Assembly: GCA_964513925.1 (NCBI GenBank)
Contig: CAZENR010000034.1
Location: forward strand, 1-9,282
DNA length: 9,282 bases
Source of the DNA: DAORHV01 sp964513925
GTDB taxonomy: Bacteria > Patescibacteriota > Gracilibacteria > Peribacterales > Peribacteraceae
Reading direction: 5' to 3'
Both the position numbers and the translations under genes were made by a program. The notes beneath the pieces are model-generated. The model saw only the letters and a list, made by a program, of their open reading frames with translations, did no database searches and was not told the origin of the DNA. Shown one piece after another: positions 5,952-9,282 of this stretch. The stretch's first letter is position 1. The number at the start of each line of letters is the position of its first letter.

Positions 5952-7715
5952 ATGCACATGCGACGCCTCTCACTCCTCACCGGCACGGCTCTGCTATTGC
6001 TTGCACCCACACTGGTGCGGGCAGAGGCGCTGTCGCCATGGGTGCAAGAAGTGCTGGATCGTATCGATGCCGGCATTTCCGCAGCGGGGATATACGGCCC
6101 GGAGTCCAGCTGCCGCAACGACGATAAAGACAGTCTCATTTCGGAAGCTGAGGCTGCCATTCGCGACTACATAGACGTCCGCCAGCAAATCTCCCGCCAT
6201 AACGGGTACTTGCGCGAAAATACCGTGTGCTTCCAAGGCGATTTGGACCTGCTGGAAGATAAAATTCACGAGGTGCGCGAAGCCATGGTAGATGCCGTCG
6301 ATACTTGCAGTAGCACGCGTATGCGCACGCTTCGCGAGGTGTTTGCATTCGCTAGCGATGCCTACCGCCTGCTTGCCCTAAGTGGCAACGATCCATCTAC
6401 CAGCAGTGACATGTTGCTGTATGAATACCTGTGGGAAGACTCCGGCCTGCTGGAAAGCGGAACAGGCGGAGGGCTAACCGATAAGCATGCCGATGCGCCG
6501 CTGTGCCCCTTCACTACCGATTACTCTCCGCGGTCAATCGGTTACACCTTTAACGATGCGGCGGGAGAAGGTTTGACGCTCGAGAGCACGGATTTAAAGA
6601 GTTACGGTTGCGATGCGGAAACAATGCGAAACTTGGAGAACCAAACCGACGAAACTGACAAAACTGCGGAATACTTCGAGGAGACCGATGCTTTTGCACA
6701 GGAGCTGGCAACGACGGTGAGCACGTTCGTGAACAACATCAATGCAACCATCGCTGCACTGCGGGGAACCAATCCCAATACCGATCCTCTTCCGCAGCCT
6801 ACAACACCGCCACATGCGGAACTTGCCGGGTGTTTACGGCCGCAATTCCCGCCCGCAGCAACCAGTAAGGCAGACCTGCCATGGGACTCGTTCTTCGACG
6901 ATTACCCGGATTACTTCAGCGCGGAATACATGCACGATGTGGAGATCGCCCCGGGCGTATCGCTTGTTACCTACAATCCGCCGCCGGAAAAAGCGCTGCC
7001 GATCGGACTATTCCTGCGCCCTGCGTACGACTACTTCTCTGAGTTCAGCAATCCGGTTTCCATGCATCGCCGCCTTACGGCCAAGCGCACGCTGATCGGT
7101 AATGAGCGCCCGCTTCCGGTAAAGGCCCAGGGGCGCGGCGAGAGCTTTGACAACTCCATGTTCCTCTTCATTTACGGCACCGATGCGGCTGCGCAGTATC
7201 GCTACATTTCCGCAAGTATCGACCGCCAAACCGGATTCTTGGAGGGTACAAATCGCGATGCCATCGAGCGCACCATCGACGGCTTCTTGCCGCTGCAGGA
7301 AGCCGTGACGGATATCAGTATCGTGGCAGAGGAGGAGCTGCCAAAGTACATAGAGGACTTTGGATACTTCATGCTGCGACAATGCGTCAACGGCCATTGC
7401 AGCGCGGAAAACGGCACGTTGGACACGATGATGAAGCGCATCTACAACCCGTACTGCCATCCGTATGTTTCCGGTGAGTACAAGGATGCACGTACCCATA
7501 TTAAGTGCCTCTGCATCACCAAGGACGAAGATCCGGACGGCCTCAATTTGGACGATTGCAATTGCGCAAACCCCGGTGCCGACGATTGTAAGATCTACTG
7601 CGCGTACTGCCAAAAAAACCCCACCGACGAGGAGCAGAACGAATACAATGAGATGGAGCCGGAGTTATTCCCTGGTTGCCGCGTCGAGCACGGAGATCCG
7701 GATACCGGGTACTAG
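5952..7715 (+). CDS. Gene 5: large secreted Cys-rich protein with calcium-loop-like motifs
   Basis: This encodes 587 residues, starting directly after the stop of gene 4; a second in-frame ATG two codons later (5958) is equally possible. The signal peptide has two Arg at 4-5, a Leu-rich core at about 6-21 and a V-R-A site, so the mature protein would begin near Glu25. Parts in order: an EF-hand-like loop at 56-67; a helical region to about 275 with probable coiled-coil character near 219-265; a Pro/Thr linker at about 275-290; a mixed region with many aromatic residues to about 490 that contains FLPLQ at 445-449; and a C-terminal module with nine Cys in 75 residues (502, 519, 521, 536, 538, 546, 550, 553, 576) wrapped around a second DxDxDG loop. 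There are seventeen cysteines beyond the signal peptide. It is the last gene of the block. No family is recognised; a secreted, disulfide-stabilised and possibly calcium-binding protein is the best inference. Confidence 0.86.
   Translation: MHMRRLSLLTGTALLLLAPTLVRAEALSPWVQEVLDRIDAGISAAGIYGPESSCRNDDKDSLISEAEAAIRDYIDVRQQISRHNGYLRENTVCFQGDLDLLEDKIHEVREAMVDAVDTCSSTRMRTLREVFAFASDAYRLLALSGNDPSTSSDMLLYEYLWEDSGLLESGTGGGLTDKHADAPLCPFTTDYSPRSIGYTFNDAAGEGLTLESTDLKSYGCDAETMRNLENQTDETDKTAEYFEETDAFAQELATTVSTFVNNINATIAALRGTNPNTDPLPQPTTPPHAELAGCLRPQFPPAATSKADLPWDSFFDDYPDYFSAEYMHDVEIAPGVSLVTYNPPPEKALPIGLFLRPAYDYFSEFSNPVSMHRRLTAKRTLIGNERPLPVKAQGRGESFDNSMFLFIYGTDAAAQYRYISASIDRQTGFLEGTNRDAIERTIDGFLPLQEAVTDISIVAEEELPKYIEDFGYFMLRQCVNGHCSAENGTLDTMMKRIYNPYCHPYVSGEYKDARTHIKCLCITKDEDPDGLNLDDCNCANPGADDCKIYCAYCQKNPTDEEQNEYNEMEPELFPGCRVEHGDPDTGY
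6117..6152 (+). other. EF-hand-like loop in gene 5
   Basis: Residues 56-67 read NDDKDSLISEAE. Asn1, Asp3, Asp5, Ile8 and Glu12 match the 12-residue EF-hand loop; only the usual Gly6 is replaced, by Ser. A helix is likely after it. It is the best EF-hand match in the window, though a single loop can arise by chance. Confidence 0.5.
7524..7559 (+). other. DxDxDG motif inside the Cys-rich C-terminus of gene 5
   Basis: Residues 525-530 read DEDPDG, followed by Leu-Asn-Leu-Asp-Asp-Cys. Asp at loop positions 1, 3 and 5 and Gly at 6 are present, but position 12 is Cys. It lies between the CxC pair at 519/521 and the CxC pair at 536/538, so calcium binding and disulfides could cooperate in one small fold. 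Confidence 0.45.
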
Positions 7716-7730
7716 CACCGCTTTCGTGCT
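7714..7730 (+). repeat. Short inverted repeat after gene 5
   Basis: AGCAC and GTGCT pair as a 5-bp stem around a 7-nt loop, starting inside the stop codon of gene 5. No T-run follows, so it is not a convincing intrinsic terminator. It could mark an mRNA 3' end or be chance. Confidence 0.35.
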
Positions 7731-7732
7731 GT

Positions 7733-7760
7733 ACGGAGTCGGATTCTTGCTACACTCCGT
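7733..7760 (+). repeat. Perfect 7-bp inverted repeat upstream of dnaE
   Basis: ACGGAGT (7733-7739) and ACTCCGT (7754-7760) are exact reverse complements around a 14-nt spacer, and a G-T wobble plus a G-C pair extend the stem outward to 9 bp. It fills the gap before the dnaE ATG at 7763 and overlaps the putative -10 element, so it could be an operator or an RNA hairpin. It has no T-tract and is not a classical terminator. Confidence 0.45.
7748..7756 (+). promoter_or_regulatory. Possible extended -10 promoter of dnaE
   Basis: TGCTACACT fits the extended -10 form TGnTATAAT at TG and at four of six hexamer bases. No -35 box is seen at the right distance. Counting 7 nt past the hexamer puts transcription start at 7763, exactly the A of the dnaE ATG, which would give a leaderless mRNA. 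This fits the lack of a Shine-Dalgarno site there; the nearest GGAG, at 7735-7738, is too far away. This is a weak match and an inference. Confidence 0.3.
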
Positions 7761-7762
7761 GC

Positions 7763-9282
7763 ATGCAAGAGCAGGACTTTGTCCACATCCATTGTCACTC
7801 TACCTACTCGCTGTTGGAAGGACTTCCAACGCCGGAGGAAGTGGTATTACGTGCCAAGGAGTTGGGGCACAGCGCGGTGGGCTTGGCAGATAAGGGGTAC
7901 ACCTACGGATTGATTGAATTTTACAAAGCCTGCAAAGATCACGGCCTAAAGGCAATTGTGGGCTTGGAGGCTTACGTGGCAGCACGCACTCGTCATGACA
8001 AAGACAGCTCCATGGATACGCGTCGGTACCCGATTGTACTGCTTGCAGAAACAGACGAGGGGTATGCTAACTTGCTTGAACTGGCCACGCGCGCGGCATT
8101 GGAGGGCATGTACTACAAGCCGCGCGTAGACGCAGAGCTTCTGGCAAAATACGGGAAGGGCCTCATTGCGCTGAGCGGGCCAATTAGCGGCGCCATCCCG
8201 CAGGCCGCACTAGCCGAGGACATCGATCGCCTACAGTCGCTCGTGGAGCAGTACCGTTCGTATTTCGGTAAAGAGAACCTCTATTTCGAGCTAATGGATC
8301 TGCCCAATGTTCCGGGGCAGGCCGAGGTGAATCAGCAGCTCATTCGCTACGCCAAAGAATGGGGGGTGCCGCTGGTGGCGACGTGCAACAGCCACTACTG
8401 CCGTCCCGACGACGCCGAGGCACACGATGTACTGCTCTGCATTCAAAAGAACTCCAACGTGTCGGATGGCGGCCGGTTCAGCATGCGCGACAGCGACTTC
8501 TCCATGCGCCCGTACGCGGACATGGAGCGCGCGTTCGGTCATGTGCCCGAGGCATTGCAGAATGCGCGCGTCATTGCCGACCGCTGCAACGTTAAAATTC
8601 CCTTTGGCCAGTACAAAATCCCCAAATTCCCCGTCGCAGCAGGGCAAACAGAGGCACAGCTGCTGAAAGAGCAGTGCATAGCTGGCAGTAAAATGCGATA
8701 TGCGGGCGCCGACGAAGCAAAGCTGAAGCAGATATCCGATCGCCTGGAGTACGAACTGGGCGTCATCGATAAAATGGGGTTCTCCGGCTACTTCCTCATC
8801 GTTGCCGACATCGTGGGTGAGGCAAAGCGCCGTGGAATCACTGTGGGTCCCGGCCGCGGATCGGCTGCAGGCTCGATCGTCAGTTACGTCTTGGACATCA
8901 CCACGTTGGACCCGCTGGAGCACGGGCTGCTCTTTGAGCGCTTCCTCAATCCGGAGCGCATCTCCATGCCGGATATCGACATCGACTTCGCAGATACGCG
9001 CCGAGACGAAGTGTTGGAATACGTCCGCACAAAATACGGTGCCGACAGGGTGGTGCAAATTTGCACCTTTGGAACATTGGCTGCTCGCGCTGCGGTGAAA
9101 GACGTTGGTCGTGCATACGGCGTGTCATTTGCGGAAATGAACGCCTTGGCCAAATTGATTTCGGAACGTCCTGGAACGTCGTTGGACGAAGCTTTGGAGA
9201 GCGACGAGCTGCAGTCGGTGCTGAACACGAACGAGACGTACAAAAAAATCATCGAGGTGGCAAAGAAGTTGGAAGGAAAATC
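7763..9282 (+). CDS. dnaE: DNA polymerase III alpha subunit, 3' end missing
   Basis: The frame is open from the ATG at 7763 to the right edge: 506 codons plus two bases, about 40-45% of a usual 1,100-1,200-residue alpha subunit. It is the catalytic chain of the replicative polymerase and acts in the cytoplasm at the fork. The PHP domain begins with FVHIHCH (6-12) and continues to about residue 270. The polymerase palm follows: GPGRGSAAGS at 362-371 and MPDIDIDF at 402-409, where Asp404 and Asp406 match the catalytic Asp401 and Asp403 of E. coli; the third Asp lies beyond the window. After it come FADTRRDEV and the TFGTLAARAA segment typical of the family. The PHP domain keeps the first His residues and Glu69 but has Lys44, Pro90, Pro140 and Asn209 where active PHP domains usually have His, His, Cys and Asp. 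The start gives the standard N-terminus; there is no Shine-Dalgarno site, and translation may be leaderless. The identification is certain. Confidence 0.97.
   Translation, partial: MQEQDFVHIHCHSTYSLLEGLPTPEEVVLRAKELGHSAVGLADKGYTYGLIEFYKACKDHGLKAIVGLEAYVAARTRHDKDSSMDTRRYPIVLLAETDEGYANLLELATRAALEGMYYKPRVDAELLAKYGKGLIALSGPISGAIPQAALAEDIDRLQSLVEQYRSYFGKENLYFELMDLPNVPGQAEVNQQLIRYAKEWGVPLVATCNSHYCRPDDAEAHDVLLCIQKNSNVSDGGRFSMRDSDFSMRPYADMERAFGHVPEALQNARVIADRCNVKIPFGQYKIPKFPVAAGQTEAQLLKEQCIAGSKMRYAGADEAKLKQISDRLEYELGVIDKMGFSGYFLIVADIVGEAKRRGITVGPGRGSAAGSIVSYVLDITTLDPLEHGLLFERFLNPERISMPDIDIDFADTRRDEVLEYVRTKYGADRVVQICTFGTLAARAAVKDVGRAYGVSFAEMNALAKLISERPGTSLDEALESDELQSVLNTNETYKKIIEVAKKLEGK

Noticed and set aside
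7008..7613. 201-codon open frame on the - strand inside gene 5
   Set aside because: It lies wholly within gene 5, which has a signal peptide and a structured Cys pattern; the antisense product is Val/Ala-rich shadow sequence.
7714..7760. Rho-independent terminator between gene 5 and dnaE
   Set aside because: Two hairpins can form but neither is followed by a T-run, so termination here is not supported.
8291..9058. 255-codon open frame on the - strand inside dnaE
   Set aside because: The + strand here is unmistakable DnaE; the antisense frame is a codon-bias shadow with no recognisable protein features.

Overview
The window reads as bacterial DNA of moderately high G+C, judged by eye. All real genes lie on the + strand and are packed almost end to end. 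It holds a block of five genes for proteins I do not recognise (2-7715), then a 47-base gap with two inverted repeats, then the first 506 codons of dnaE, the replicative DNA polymerase III alpha subunit, which runs off the right edge.

Organism: the DnaE wording around its active site, the very tight packing, weak or missing Shine-Dalgarno sites and a run of large unfamiliar secreted proteins suggest a Patescibacteria/CPR member. This is inference with modest confidence. UGA is used as a stop (gene 3), so a recoded UGA=Gly lineage (Gracilibacteria/Absconditabacteria) is unlikely.

Layout of the five-gene block: gene 1 (2-2254, start lies left of the window) is a large protein with a long helical stretch, a proline-rich section and an acidic Q/E tract. 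Gene 2 (2257-3042), gene 3 (3049-4080), gene 4 (4080-5951) and gene 5 (5952-7715) each begin with a signal peptide or signal anchor and carry 8 to 17 cysteines outside it. The junctions are 2 nt, 6 nt, a 1-nt overlap and 0 nt, so the set looks like one translationally coupled operon. Genes 3, 4 and 5 each carry a DxDxDG calcium-loop-like motif (gene 5 has two). The simplest reading is a set of co-expressed envelope or secreted proteins that fold with disulfides and perhaps calcium, possibly parts of one surface assembly. No enzyme, pilin, secretion ATPase or other named family is recognisable, so the function is open.

The dnaE gene is an ordinary housekeeping neighbour, but its N-terminal PHP domain has lost several residues that bind metal in active PHP domains, while the polymerase palm aspartates are intact. 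A possible extended -10 element sits 6 nt before its ATG, consistent with a leaderless transcript. No RNA gene, CRISPR array, mobile element or tRNA is seen, and no stretch over 300 bases lacks a gene.
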